This document shows, piece after piece, positions 10,671-20,812 of a stretch of DNA of 64,000 nucleotides. The stretch is from Cydia pomonella. Lineage: Eukaryota > Arthropoda > Insecta > Lepidoptera > Tortricidae. The DNA lies in contig NC_084711.1 in NCBI RefSeq assembly GCF_033807575.1, forward strand, positions 12,586,001-12,650,000, read 5' to 3'. The position numbers and the translations under genes were made by a program. Within the stretch, counting starts at the first letter, position 1, and every line of letters begins with the position of its first letter. The notes below the pieces were generated by a model. It was not told the origin of the DNA, ran no database searches, and worked only from the letters and a program-made list of their open reading frames with translations.

Positions 10671-12186
10671 TGGGAAAATATACCTTTTTTTTTTTACCCA
10701 AGGGGAATCCGTTATGGATCCCACTGGCACGGGAGAAGCCGAGTGGGTATGTCCGACTCCCACGGACTAAACCCCCTGGTGTGTTCCACCGCGCGCTTTG
10801 TGGACGGGGTTTCGGGAACGCGATTGTAGACTTCCGATACCCCGTCGGCGTTGCCATTACGGGCTCGTCGTTTGTGGCTGCTGCAGCAGCCTACTCCGCT
10901 GAAGACGCCTCGGAACACTTGAGGGCCTTCCAGCTCGGAACCTCTTTAGGCGAGTGATGGAACTCCCGGTCCATCACCCGCAGGTTCCCGTTAAGGCGGC
11001 ATCATTCGGGCTGCGTATGCCCTTAGACGCCAACCTGGCCTCCTACGGCGCTGAGCGAGCGAATTCGCATCGTCCTCGCGCATTCTCTCTGCAGCCTCCT
11101 TTTGCGACAGGACGGTGACGCTAAAGGAGGCCACTGCCGCCCACGCTTCCTCACTGCTGAGCATGCGGCGTATTAGCGCCGGCAGCGAGAGGTCTCCTCC
11201 TATGGCCGAGGACAGGATAGCGCGAGGCTCCGCCCAAGCAGGGCACTCTTCGCGCGTGTGTTGCGCCGTGTCCACGGCTCCTCCATCGCAATGATGGCAC
11301 GCTGTCGTCGGCTCCCTTCCCAACCTCTCACACAGGTACCAGCCGAAACAGCCGTGCCCCGTTAGGAGCTGCGTGAGATGGAAGGAGGGTGCGCCATGCT
11401 TGCGTTCGACCCATTCTTTCAAAACGGGCCGAACAGTGGCCACCAGGTCCCGGCTAGCTCCCGGGATTTCCAGACGCTCTGACCACTGCTGGTAGAGGAC
11501 GTCTCGCGCCTCTTCACGCCACTGGCGGACCTCACGAGGGGCAGGCCAGTTCTCCTCCCTCCTTGCTGCTAGCACCCGCCAATAGACCGCGGACTGAACC
11601 TTGGCTTCAAGATCCCATGGCGGGCTCCCAGCTAGCAGGCCGGCTGCTGCGTGCGAGTTGTCGCGGTACGCTCGAGCCACCCTGAGAGCTATGGCCCGCT
11701 GCGGCCGGCACAATAGGGCCGCACTCCGAGGACTCAGGGTATCCGCCCATATTGGCGCCCCGTAGAGCGCCATTGAGCGCACCATACCCAGATATAGCCT
11801 CCTGCAGGCTCCTCCTGGACCGCCTAGATTTGGGAGGATCCGCCCAAGCGCTCCGGCTGCAGCCAGCAATTTTGGAGCCAGGCGCTTGAAGTGCTCCTCA
11901 AACTTCCACCTACCGTCGAGAACGAGTCCCAGGTACTTCATCGTCGACCCGACGGCGATGGAAGTTCCTCCCACAGTTATCTGTGCCCCCTCTGGTGGTT
12001 CATTTCGAGGTCCGTGGAAAACCAGGACCTCGGATTTGTGCAGAGCCACTTCTAGGCCTATAGCCCGTATCCTGTGGACCACATGAGCCACACCTGCTGT
12101 GGCTTGGTAAGCGGCCTCCCTGTGGGTCCTTCCACGGGCCGACTTGAGAGTGTCATCAGCGTAACACGTGATGGGAAAATATACCT
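10671..12186 (-). mobile_element. 5'-truncated R1-type LINE with 15-bp target duplication
   Basis: TGGGAAAATATACCT is repeated exactly at 10671-10685 and 12172-12186. Between them is a minus-strand LINE. A poly(T) run at 10686-10695 is its poly(A) tail, then come a roughly 290-bp 3' UTR and ORF2 codons reading up to 12171, where it stops abruptly inside the reverse transcriptase. Target duplication, poly(A) and 5' truncation together define a classic target-primed insertion. The body is about 1.49 kb and much more GC-rich than its flanks. It ends about 0.53 kb before the first E75 start codon. Confidence 0.93.
10991..12171 (-). pseudogene. R1-clade LINE ORF2, C-terminal part of reverse transcriptase
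   Basis: The frame runs open from the truncation at 12171 to the stop at 10991 (about 393 codons). It begins ITCYADDTLKSARGRTHREA, so the catalytic Tyr-Ala-Asp-Asp box is at codons 12163 down to 12152. Next come EVLVFHGPRNEPPEGAQ and STMKYLGLVLDGRWKF (the post-catalytic RT blocks), a thumb-like region, and near the C-terminus a zinc-knuckle-like motif Cys-x2-Cys-x9-His-x4-Cys (CHHCDGGAVDTAQHTREEC). That finger is typical of R1/TRAS-type insect LINEs. Endonuclease, ORF1 and the early RT blocks are missing. The internal ATG at 12091 is not a functional start. There is no frameshift, so the copy is young. Confidence 0.88.
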
Positions 12187-12702
12187 ACCGTAAGATACCT
12201 TAAGGTATATTTTTCCGAACAATGTAGTATATACGAAACAAAGCAGTTTGTAAGTTTGAGATAACTCGTACTCTGACTCAGAGATTTGGTTTCCGTAGAA
12301 TCATCTTTTAATTGAGGCTTTGATTGATTACAAAAATTCCAAATTGGGTAAAAATTGAACGAATTGAAATAAGTGCCCTAAAAACGAGAATGTATAAAAT
12401 TTTCTTGTCGACACATTAATATAATTTAATTTTAAATAAAGATATGTATACGTTGTTTTAAAACAACCTTTAACTTCAAGCGTGGCTAAAATTAGGTGCT
12501 TAATTCTGGTAGGCTTATTTTCACCACACCTGTATATGGAAACTTCAAGAATATATTAAACGTCATCCTCCAGACCTTCAGATACAATTTTAAAACAATC
12601 AACCCTAAAGTTACTGGTCGGCGCGCGGCTTAGGGGCGGGCACCCCGCTCGGCTCGCTGACGGCGCATTCGCGCCGCACGCCGCCGCCGGCCGCACGCGT
12701 GC
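12187..12702 (+). promoter_or_regulatory. E75: Presumed promoter and 5' leader of the first upstream E75 isoform
   Basis: This stretch separates the LINE insertion from the 12703 start codon. The distal 400 bp is AT-rich; the last 90 bp is very GC-rich. An in-frame TGA at 12658-12660 closes the reading frame upstream, so 12703 is the first usable in-frame ATG. I see no convincing TATA box or initiator, and the transcription start site cannot be fixed by eye. Confidence 0.4.
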
Positions 12703-12799
12703 ATGATCCCCGCCGCCATGACCGTCACCGAGTGCCGCAAGTACGAGCCCTGTCAGCAGCCATCGGATGCTGATGTCCTCCTCGGCAGGGTCCTGGCAG
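12703..12799 (+). CDS. E75: E75 alternative coding first exon (C/D-type isoform N-terminus)
   Basis: An ATG at 12703 opens 32 codons plus one base: MIPAAMTVTECRKYEPCQQP, then SDADVLLGRVLA. The exon ends at a strong donor (GCAG|GTGAGA). The spare G joins AG at the 57744 acceptor to give GAG, so the protein continues Leu-Ala-Glu-Phe-Asp into the first zinc finger. The phase equals that of the E75A first exon. A second in-frame ATG at 12718 has the better Kozak context (GCCGCCATGA) and may be the real start. The upstream frame is closed by TGA at 12658. The intron to the shared exon would be 44.9 kb. Assignment rests on coding-like sequence, donor, phase and position; I call it C- or D-type by location only. 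An mRNA would settle it. Confidence 0.75.
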
Positions 12800-14228
12800 G
12801 TGAGAATTATATCACCTTGCATCACCCTCAGCTGGCTTTTGTTTTTCAGTTACGTCATACGTTACAATGTGCTCATTAATATTGATAGTAGAATCATATG
12901 TTATGTTAACCGTTGTTTGTGGTTCTTCCTAGTGAATGTTTTGATTCAACTGTAAAATTTTCGCGCCATTTTTGTTGTCAAAATGTCATGAATACTTAAT
13001 GAAAGTGTTGCAAATGTTGTCAACTAATATTAAGTTGCTTTTAACAAAGAGTATCTTAAGACGTAACATTTGAAAATAGTTTTACTAGTATTTTCCAAAT
13101 ATATTTTAAATATATTCATGAATAATTTGATTACGCGCGAATAACTTTAAAAATCGAAAGTTCATTACTAATTCATAAAGTGTAGAAAAATTGTACCTAT
13201 ATCTGGTAGGGATAAACGTCCTTTTCACTTTCCTGCGACACGAGGCGGGCGGGCGCGGGGGTGCGCGGCGCGGGCGGGGATCTGGGTCAAGCAGAGTTCG
13301 TTGCCCTCGGCCTTCCCGGCTATATTCGACGGCGCTAATCACCGCACCGAGCGCGCGAACGGCGCACGGTGCGCCGCATGTACTCCTCTATATTAGCGTA
13401 ATATGTATGAAAACGAAAATAGTTTTTGCTAAGCAAGCGTAGTCTTAGGCATATGGTCTAGTATCAGTACAAGCGCAAATAAATACGAAGACTAGACATC
13501 ACTTCATTACCTAACTTGCATAATGCTGAATTTTTTTAAGTTTAACGTTGATACAATGAGACAACAAATGATATATATCAGACGTAATAGTAATAATGAT
13601 AGAGATGATGTTAAGGTTGGCATAACGTAATCTGGTTTGGTTCGCGCGCGCTCGCGAACGCGATCGTTTCGCAAGTATAGCCCATCGCTGAATGCCATTT
13701 TATTTTGGAGGCCGCGCGCGCTCCGAGGGCCCGCGGTCAACGGCCCCGCGCTATCTAGGTCGCCTCAGAATAACCTAGCGCCGATACTCTAATAATAATC
13801 CACGCGGAGCCTTGGGTCATACAGCCGTCCTACTCTCACCCGCGACACCTGCCTACATGCGAGCAACTCTACTCTTTTCGCAACACTTAGTATGTGTAAC
13901 TACACGCACTCACACCACGACGAGCGTCGATCGTCTCTTTTACTCTTAACGCAATATACAGAGGGAGTAAGCGAGCCCTCTTGAAGTTTCTAGATCTCAC
14001 CAATCTCACTACATAGACACAGTACCTTACTCTTACTAATAATAGGTATACGTTTACATAACACCTGACTTACATTCTGACTGTTGCTTTGCCATTTGGA
14101 CCAAAAAGATTTTTGAATAGGTGCCAAAGACTTGCAATGCAAATCCTTTGTCTAGTACTGAGAAATAAGTAGCTAATTCTTATAACATAATAAATAATAC
14201 TTTTTTTCTTTTGCTTATTTATATAATT

Positions 14229-14468
14229 ATGTGTGACCCTGCCTACGAAGCTGATGGTCCCGGGTTCAAATCCTGGTAAGGGCATTTATTCGTGTGATGA
14301 GCATGGATATTTGTTTCTGAGTCATGGGTGTTTTCTATGTATTTAAGTATTTATAAATATGTATATATTATATATATCGTTGTCTAAGTACCCTCAACAC
14401 AAGCCTTATTGAGCTTACTGTGGGACTTAGTCAATTTGTGTAATAATGTCCTATAATATTTATTTATA
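14229..14468 (+). mobile_element. tRNA-derived SINE family B, 5'-truncated copy
   Basis: Starts GTGACCCTGCCTACGAAG, keeps the B-box GGGTTCAAATCC, and runs through GGTGTTTTCTATGTATTTAAG and ATATATATCGTTGTCTAAGT to GACTTAGTCAATTTGTGTAA and TAATGTCCTATAATATTTAT. It is collinear with the fuller copy at 26951-27203. Confidence 0.85.
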
Positions 14469-15302
14469 AAAGTATTAGTCATCCATACTGAACCGGATAT
14501 CGTTCTCTCAAATAGTCATGTTGTATTGTCTGATATAACTACTGATTTCACATAGATAAACTCCACAATGAAAGTAGTAGCACGTCGTAGAAACGTAACG
14601 CAAAGCTCATAGAGGTGCTACGCAAATTTTTTAGCAATGTCTTATCAATAACGTTCAGTTATTTAGGATAATTTGAAGAATTATAATATGTTATTTTTTG
14701 GGATTTATTAGTTTGACCCCGCTAAATTATCTTCGGAATCGTATTTAAATTTGTTTGTATAAAAGTTATCTCAGGATAAAAATTGAATAGTGTGAGTGGT
14801 GACAATAACATAGGTAAAACAATGCGCTGATAGCCGTCGTCTCGCTCACCATTAAAACTATAACAAGAAAAACTCATATCTCATCTGGCATTAACACACT
14901 TTATTTGAGTTGGTTTGGTTTATAAAAGTGTGACGTTGGCGCGGCGGCGGCGCGGGGCGCGGGCGGCGCTCGGTATTGCGATCAAGGCCCCGCGAGCGTT
15001 CACCTCTCGCAAATGGGTCATGCTTACCGACCCGGCCCTCGTACATAATAAATAACCGTTTTAAAATCACTAAATCCGTCCCCGTGACGTCAAACTATTT
15101 TATAATATACACGATGGCAATATCTGGCTTACGTTACTAATAAATGATTATTTCCTAAGATCGCCCCGTTTTCTGATATTAAACGTTATGGTCGTAACTG
15201 TTAACGTTGCTGTACTTAGTAGCAGATATTACTTTTGCTTTCAAATAAGTAAACCTACCCACAAGCTTGCTTGTTTTGCTTGGTGCTTTTTGTACCTATT
15301 AC

Positions 15303-15360
15303 AACACAAGCCTTATTGAAATTACTGTGGGACTTAGTCAATTTGTGTAATAATGTCCTG
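15303..15360 (+). repeat. 3'-tail fragment of SINE family B
   Basis: AACACAAGCCTTATTGAAAT through GACTTAGTCAATTTGTGTAA to TAATGTCCT matches only the last 60 bp of the SINE-B copies. It may be a severely truncated insertion, or a LINE tail from which the SINE borrowed its 3' end. Confidence 0.7.
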
Positions 15361-16080
15361 TATTTTTGATTTTTTTAAATAATTTATTTCCGTTCACCAA
15401 CATTTTACTTATTACAGGCATTTATAAATAAATTCTTAAAAGCATTTATCATATCAGTACGAATGAAGTGATATCGAAAGTTAATCGCGCGAGGTTAAAG
15501 CCCGGTCGGGGTCTTCTTCTAAAGACAACCAAGGCTGTATAGTAAAAAATAAGGTTATAATGTATGTTTAATGTATTTTATTATAATGTTTAATGTCCAT
15601 ACGTAAACGCCTAGTATAAGCAGGCACTGAGTGTGTGTACCTGCCTGTATCATGTAACATAGGCAACTAGTTGTCAAAAATTATGTTATATCTTTTCGAC
15701 TTTAAAATTTAAATCGGGAGAGAAATCGGTTTGTTTGAATTAGGTTGTAGGTTTTTTTTTTATTATTATTCATAACGTTTGTTACGTTGTAAGTAACTAA
15801 GTTTTTCCGGAAAGTAAATATTTTGTTTAAAAGATAAAATCCAGTTGCCTTATAAGTACCTATGGGATCCAGGAGGAATCGATGGGACTCCTCAAATTAT
15901 ATAAGCAAAGGTATATAGTGAGTGATTTTCATCGTCAAATCAAGATGATGATGCAGTGAAACTTAATGAAGTGAAACTGCTGATGAACACCAGTACGGAT
16001 CTCCTCAACGACGCGCATTTTACGTTTGACGATTTGCCTTCTCCGTTAAGCTGACGACTGTTTCGTGAAGTCGGTTTCTT

Positions 16081-16525
16081 AGGGTTCCGTACCTCAAAAG
16101 GAAAAAGCGGATCCCTGATAAGGGATCCCCATAGGGTCACTTTTTGTCTGTCTGTCTGTCTATCCGTCCTTCCGTCTGTCTGGCAAGACCCTTTATCTCA
16201 GAAACGCGTGTAGGTATCGAATTTATAAACTATAATTAGACTCAGTTCTACAGTCTATTAAAGCTGAGAAAAAATCGAACTTCTAGGTTAACGTAAAATA
16301 AGATACGGCCGTTTATGCTGAAAAAAAAAACATATATTTCGACACTTTAGAGGAAATCAAAATTTATAAGGTACTTTCCGTTGACCTAGAATTATCACAT
16401 TTGGCAACTAACATCGTCTTATACTACCAGTATATAACTATAAATTTGTAAAAAATAAATAAAGAATAAGTTAAATTTGTACGAAGCTCTCGATGGGCGA
16501 GTCCAACTCACACTTGTCTTGTGTT
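16081..16525 (+). repeat. Common lepidopteran GGGTTCCGTA repeat, internally rearranged copy
   Basis: Begins GGGTTCCGTACCTCAAAAGG, contains the (TCTG)n run at 16145-16165, ACCCTTTATCTCAGAAACGC, ATACGGCCGTTTATGCTG, CGACACTTTAGAGGAAATCA, TTCCGTTGACCTAGAATTAT and ends GGGCGAGTCCAACTCACACT. I recognise this order from a repeat that is very abundant in moth genomes. It is noncoding. Confidence 0.75.
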
Positions 16526-18654
16526 TTTTTTTCTTTTACATTTTTATTTAGCGCCACTATCAAAATGTGAATACCTAACGGGTAGTCATTAACAATTTTG
16601 GAAAAGTGCTCCATCTAGCAATGTTATCGATTCGATCACTGTCATTAAAATGTGACGTAACAACTCTAGGTTTTCGAAAATACATAAATAATAAAAATAC
16701 AACCGCATGTACATTAATTATAATCGCAAGTTAAGTACACTTACATTAAATTCGCACTCAGCATATTCTCAGTCGGCAATTAAATTCACACTAGAACAAA
16801 AGCAATTAAGATGATTGGTGTAAATGTTAACATTCTTATCTTTAATGCAATCATGTAAAAATAAATGCGTAATACGAATCCCGAGAGGCATTGAGAAGAG
16901 AAGACCAGAGAGCGGCAGAGGTAGAGCGGGGAGAAGGGGGGCGGCAGCGGGTCGACGAACGCGCCGCCCTGACCCCAATTTGGTCCGCTTTAGCGTCATA
17001 CCGCGGACCTCGCGTCCAGGCACTCGGCGGAAAATACCCATTGCAATAACGTTTCGACACAACAACATAATGAAAGATTTAACTGAATATTGCAACCGTT
17101 ACAGAAACACACATACGTTGCATATCCTATGTGGATTGTGGTCCAATTCTAACCACTGTGTGGATAATTTTGCTGTAGCGAAGGTCTCAATCTATTGTAA
17201 AATTGATAGTCCAATTATATATAATCTTAATCATTACCTTTGTCATTACTAAGGATTTCAAATATCATTGCTTAGAATGGACATTCATAAGGTTTAATTG
17301 TATTTGCTAAATATAATGATTTGCTTCGCGTGACATCAAAAACGGTTTTCTCATAACCTGATAACCTGGTCCCGCCGATAGAAGCGGTCTAAAAAATCGT
17401 CTCCATTACCTCATTTTTACTGGTTCATTTTCGTAGCTCTTTAGCAGGCCCGCATCCTTACTCGATTTTTTTGTTCTGATTTTTAAACGCTTTTATTGAT
17501 GTCTGTAGGTCACGTAGCATTTGAGCCACTTTAGCAAATGGGGGTTAAGCTCAAACGAGAGCACCTTATAAATTAGAGGAAGCCAAAATATGAAATAAAG
17601 ATAAAACGTTAGCACTAGGTGGTTATATATCCATTGTGCGGTCGTTCGGTATGATAGTGGAAACCGTAAAGTGTGTAAAAGCGAGTTAATGAAATAGCTG
17701 CTATGCACACGTAGGTGAGAATGTATGTAGGCAGGCAGTGAGAGCGATAACCACACTCTCATTGCAGCGGTTATATAACCGTCGTATCATCTGCTTTGAA
17801 CTATACAATAAGTAATAAATTACCCAGATACGATATAAACGCAAAACAATAATGGGTGTTACAGTGACGTCAATGGACATTACGTGTTGCAAAGAAAACG
17901 TGTCAAGTTTTTCTCGTGATAACTGAAAAATACCTGACTGATTAGAACACGATAGCCCTGTTACATTATTTTTGCCGCGATTCAATGTATTTAGAAACAA
18001 TGAACTCTGAATGTGAATATCAACAATAGCAATAAAGATTATATCTAACTAGGTACATGTAATAATAAGAGATTATGAAAACTGTATTTATCCCAAAGTC
18101 ACAATAGACAGAAACATGATAACAAAAATCTAATTTCATGCTTCGATGCTTACAAAACTGGGCCGAACTTTTGACAGCATTGAGAAGTAAGGGACTTAAC
18201 TTGATGATTAAGTGAGCCGTGAGTCAGTGAGTTAGTGAGTGACCTAGATGCAGGCTCGACGGGAGTGCGGCCTACGTGCTCCAAATACCCCGGAGTAGGT
18301 TAGGGAGCGAGGTCAACGAACTCAGCCCGCCCTTTCTACCCCCGACGAATTACAGAAATCATGAAATTTTAACTCGGTTAGATAAGTTTCTTCAATTTGT
18401 TGTTTTCATTTGATTCATAACTCGGACAGGTAAATATGTTCACTGCTCTAATTCGAATTTAAATAGTAGTTAGGCTATATGATCTGATTATATTATTTAC
18501 TTATAATTTTAATCTATACACCAGTACCTTTTGCAAGATAGGTACGACGAGAGGGTAAACTAAATCTACTGAGACACCTTCCATATAACCTAAGCGGTAA
18601 AATAGATTGAATTTTTTTTACATATTTGTATTAAGGGCTAACTTATTTTTTTGC

Positions 18655-18725
18655 CGATACCGTATATATATATATATATATATACGTTACCGTATATATA
18701 TATATATATATATATACGGTAACGT
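18655..18725. repeat. Long TA-rich palindrome
   Basis: Two alternating TA tracts of about 20-24 bp flank ACGTTACCG, and the right one is followed by ACGGTAACG. The segment ACGTTACCG-(TA)n-CGGTAACGT is itself palindromic. It is likely to extrude as a cruciform and to be length-polymorphic. Confidence 0.8.
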
Positions 18726-19555
18726 TAAAATAAATTCTTAAATTTGTTGTCATCGTGTTATAACTTATAACCAAATACACATTCAATGATCCCCCGTTTT
18801 CGGCTTAGACACCATGTAGCGGAACAAACAAGAAACTTTGTGGAGCGCGAGCGCCACCTAGTGTCGAGTAGCTTGCGACGGATATGCCTGCTAGATGTCG
18901 CTAGCGGTCCAAACTCTGCTGTTACTTGTTATTACTATATAACTAAATTCGAGTGTTAGTTAGGTACTTACTTATATTTGATAGTCGTACCTATAAAATA
19001 GCAAGATGATATAAAAGTACAAAATTTGACGAAGTTTAAATGAGTTCAAGACAAAAACATCCTATAAGCTAAAGTATTATTGGTTGTGGAAAGCTTCAAG
19101 GCATTATTTTGGCTATCGAAAACATATATTATTATATTAATCAGCTCTGATATGGATCTAAATATTTTTCTTATGTGTTAATAAAGATAGACCAGACGGA
19201 AATGAACGATATGACACTGTGATTTGCACAAATATAACTAATAATGCAAAAAAGAAAAAAAATTTAGGTAGGTGCTTATTATTTCTCATATTAATTGAAT
19301 ACTTATTAGTATTGAGTTTGATACTAATTTTATTTGGGTTTTAGTTAAACCCTGTTATGCAAAGAAATTATAAGTATAGTATCGAGTACATACCTTTTGC
19401 GCATTACTTTGACAGGTACACTATACCATAAGAAATACTCATTGTAACAGTGTACTTATATTTTTGATATAACTACAAATTTAGACGTAGGTTTTAGTGC
19501 TATAAAAAAATTCTGAAAGATTTTTTTAATGTAGTCTTTTTTGCCAGAGCATTCT

Positions 19556-19920
19556 TTTTTAATACTACGTCGGTGGCAAACAAGCATACTGCCCGCCTGA
19601 TGGTAAGCAGTCTCCGTAGCCTATGTACGCCTGCAACTCCAGAGGAGTTAGATGCGCGCGTTGCCGACCCTAACACTCCGCACCCTCGTTGAGCTCTGGC
19701 AACCTTACTCACCGGCAGGAACACAACACTGTGAGTAGGGTCTAGTATTATTTGGCTGCGGTTTTGGTCGTTTGTAAGGTGGAGGTACTTCCTCAGTTGG
19801 GCTCTGCTCTAGATCTGGAATGACATTCGCTGTGCTGTACTCTAACACGCAAAGCGAGATGACATTCACAATGCCTATACCTCTCTTGTGGACGTAGTTT
19901 AACGACGTACCCGGGTCCAT
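19556..19920 (-). repeat. Retroelement 3'-end repeat family C, longest copy in window
   Basis: Reads from a T-run through TACTACGTCGGTGGCAAACA, TCTCCGTAGCCTATGTACGC, AACTCCAGAGGAGTTAGATG, TTGAGCTCTGGCAACCTTAC and CTCTAGATCTGGAATGACAT to GACGTACCCGGGTCCA. Other copies or fragments lie at 5046-5232 (internally deleted), 25490-25604, 52485-52723 and 61396-61500. The plus-oriented copies end in GTAGTATAAAAAA, so the family is the poly(A)-tailed 3' end of a retroelement. The parent element is not identified. Confidence 0.75.
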
Positions 19921-20526
19921 AATTAATTTTTGAAATTATTTCGTACGTCATGGTCACTTGTGACATTTGTGACATAGCGTCATTATGCAACGTTTTGAGT
20001 TAAAACAAAGTATTTTGTGATACATTGCTTGCTGAATTACTTTATATGGTAAAATAAAAGTCGTCCATTTTTTATAAAACCTACTCGTATATAAATTATA
20101 TAAGTGTGTTCATTACAGCCTAGGTAGTTACCCTAAACCATTTGATTATACGGTCGTATAAAAATATATTTTATAATTCGTCATATACTACCTATATCTG
20201 CGTGAGCAAATGTAGATAGGCTTCAGAGCTGGGCACTAAAAATAGCGGAAGCGGGCAAACCACCCCGCGGGTCGCGGCGACGGGCGAGGGTGGCGTGGCC
20301 ATGAACTCCAGCGACCCTTTGCCCTATACCCCGCTGTACCCCTTCCAACAAACTAGATGCTCCGCTATCTCAATTTGTGTTCGCTTACGTAACCGAATTT
20401 ATTTCCTTCTGCGTCCTTACTTTGTTTTCTTTTTTATCTTTATTCACCTTCATATTTTTCTATGTTGGTACTCCTTTTCTTTCCTATACCTATTATCTCA
20501 TTCAGGAGTAATATTTATCATGATAG

Positions 20527-20781
20527 TATAAAAAGGAACAGGAAAATATCGCCAGAATTCGCTCGCGCGCATGTGGGAAATGTGATATTTCAGGGAAGGG
20601 AAACCTAGTGCATAGGCTGAGGGCTGGGGGTGGTTAATTAGAATTATTAATCTGGGTGGTACTTCCATTGACGTCACGGGACGCATGCGCGAGCAGCCCA
20701 CGCGCTAGGTCCGCTGTTTCGCGCCAAAGCTTCGCCAGTCGCGCGCCGCTTCTAACCCTACTTTGCTTGAGTTGCCAAGAC
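20527..20781 (+). promoter_or_regulatory. E75: Presumed promoter and leader of the 20782 E75 isoform, with CRE
   Basis: A TATA-like TATAAAAAGG sits at 20527-20536. A perfect palindromic CRE, TGACGTCA, is at 20669-20676. A short upstream ORF (ATG 20685 to TAG 20708, seven codons MREQPTR) lies in the likely leader. The reading frame of the 20782 ATG is open back to TAA at 20635-20637 and has no earlier in-frame ATG. Which element sets the transcription start is unknown. CRE sites bind CREB/ATF-type factors; a role here is inference. Confidence 0.45.
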
Positions 20782-20812
20782 ATGGACGCGGGTCCGCGAG
20801 CTCAACTTGCCG
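20782..20812 (+). CDS. E75: E75 alternative coding first exon (short, 10 codons)
   Basis: ATG at 20782 gives MDAGPRAQLA plus one G, ending at an excellent donor (GCCG|GTGAGT). The leftover G completes GAG with the AG at 57744, giving Leu-Ala-Glu-Phe-Asp and then the first zinc finger. So the isoform would start only about 17 residues before the first zinc-binding cysteine, with almost no isoform-specific N-terminus. Context of the ATG is AAGACATGG. The phase match with the other two first exons, the strong donor and the CRE/TATA region upstream are the evidence. Very short N-termini are known for some insect E75 isoforms; the letter (D or C) is not assigned here. Intron length to the shared exon would be 36.9 kb. 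Confidence 0.7.

Larger units (their letters stand above)
12800..20781 (+). other. E75 intron between the first and second alternative first exons
   Basis: No coding exon recognised. Contents: GC-rich islands near 13225-13385, 13640-13770, 14938-15005 and 16895-17030 that may be CpG-rich regulatory DNA; SINE-B copies (14229-14468, 15303-15360); a common moth repeat (16081-16525); a TA palindrome (18655-18725); a repeat-C copy (19556-19920). Two perfect CREs (TGACGTCA) lie at 15085-15092 and 17865-17872. A CTCF-core-like GCGCCACCTAGTG is at 18851-18863. Confidence 0.55.

Noticed and set aside
10670..10957. 95-codon plus-strand frame
   Set aside because: It is antisense to the 3' UTR and poly(A) tail of the R1-type LINE.
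12556..12825. 89-codon minus-strand frame over the first E75 exon
   Set aside because: It is the antisense shadow of the 12703-12799 coding exon and its GC-rich leader.
18851..18863. CTCF-core-like GCGCCACCTAGTG
   Set aside because: Single short match, and similar GCGCCA-CTAGTG strings occur in dispersed moth DNA (for example near 59790); not enough to call an insulator.
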